From: JAAYZM01 sp964510785
GTDB lineage: Bacteria; Actinomycetota; Actinomycetes; Actinomycetales; Cellulomonadaceae
Length of the DNA: 12,831 nt
Assembly (NCBI GenBank): GCA_964510785.1
Contig: CAZECM010000086.1
Location: forward strand, 1 to 12,831
Direction of reading: 5' to 3'
Shown here: piece by piece, positions 12,698-12,831 of the stretch
Numbering within the stretch: the stretch's first letter is position 1
How the letters are laid out: each line of letters begins with the position of its first letter
Position numbers and translations under genes: made by a program
Notes under the pieces: model-generated
The model's database searches: none
Seen by the model: only the letters and a program-made list of their open reading frames with translations
Told to the model about the DNA's origin: nothing

Positions 12698-12831
12698 TCA
12701 GGACTCCGTCTGGCGGGTGCGGGGGTCGAGGAACGCGTACGCGACGTCGGCCAGGATGTTCGCCAGCAGCACGGACAGCGTGAGGACGAGGAAGACGCCC
12801 TGCATCAGCGCGTAGTCCTTCGCGTTGGTCG
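12698..12831 (-). CDS. ABC transporter permease, DppB/OppB type, C-terminal end only
   Basis: The last 43 codons of a gene that continues beyond the right edge, ending in TGA at 12700-12698. The peptide includes DYALMQGVFLVLTL, a membrane helix, then ADVAYAFLDPRTR near the C-terminus. This is the standard ending of DppB/OppB permeases (DYP-QG at the last periplasmic loop, D-YA-LDPR-R at the end). It pairs with the DppC-type permease that starts three bases later to form the membrane channel of the oligosaccharide importer. The short length is only the window edge, not a truncation. Confidence 0.9.
   Translation of the reverse strand, partial: TNAKDYALMQGVFLVLTLSVLLANILADVAYAFLDPRTRQTES

Overview
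This is high-GC DNA with GTG and ATG starts, strongly G/C-ending codons, overlapping ATGA/GTGA gene junctions and several genes without a Shine-Dalgarno (SD) sequence. That points to an Actinomycetota chromosome, most likely a Micrococcales-type soil or plant-litter saprophyte (Cellulomonas/Promicromonospora-like). The genus is inference. No rRNA, tRNA, CRISPR array, insertion sequence or integrase was found, and no gene-free stretch exceeds 300 bases.

Layout, left to right. (1) 1-590 (+): 3' part of the housekeeping pantothenate kinase coaA. (2) 629-1289 (+): a Phd-type antitoxin and PIN-domain (VapC) toxin joined by an ATGA overlap. Their promoter sits inside nested palindromes and appears to give a leaderless mRNA. 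(3) 6750-1385 (-): a five-gene catabolic operon read right to left. It encodes an FAD-dependent oxidoreductase, a lipoprotein solute-binding protein, two CUT1-class sugar permeases and a short-chain dehydrogenase. A DeoR-family regulator (6992-7804, +) is divergent from it. The shared 241-bp control region carries a CGAACA/TGTTCG dyad. (4) 9075-7847 (-): a DedA-family membrane protein with a repetitive acidic tail, coupled by GTGA to a YbaK-like protein that has Ser where the catalytic Lys is expected. (5) 12831-9204 (-): the end of a second transport operon, with the C-terminus of a DppB-type permease, a DppC-type permease and an intracellular GH3 beta-glycosidase with a PA14-like insert.

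How the genes work together. Regions 3 and 5 are two independent carbohydrate-uptake systems of different transporter classes. Region 5 looks like import of an oligosaccharide through an Opp/Dpp-type transporter, followed by cytoplasmic hydrolysis by the GH3 enzyme. Region 3 looks like import of a sugar, polyol or glycoside, followed by two oxidations (flavin enzyme, then SDR) under DeoR control. No kinase, aldolase or ABC ATPase is present, so a distant shared ATPase (MsiK-like) is probably needed. Region 3 is the best candidate for an undescribed pathway. Its SDR resembles mycofactocin-coupled SDRs in the NAD-binding region, and its DeoR protein lacks the usual Asp/Lys of the sugar-phosphate effector motif. 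Its substrate cannot be read from the sequence.
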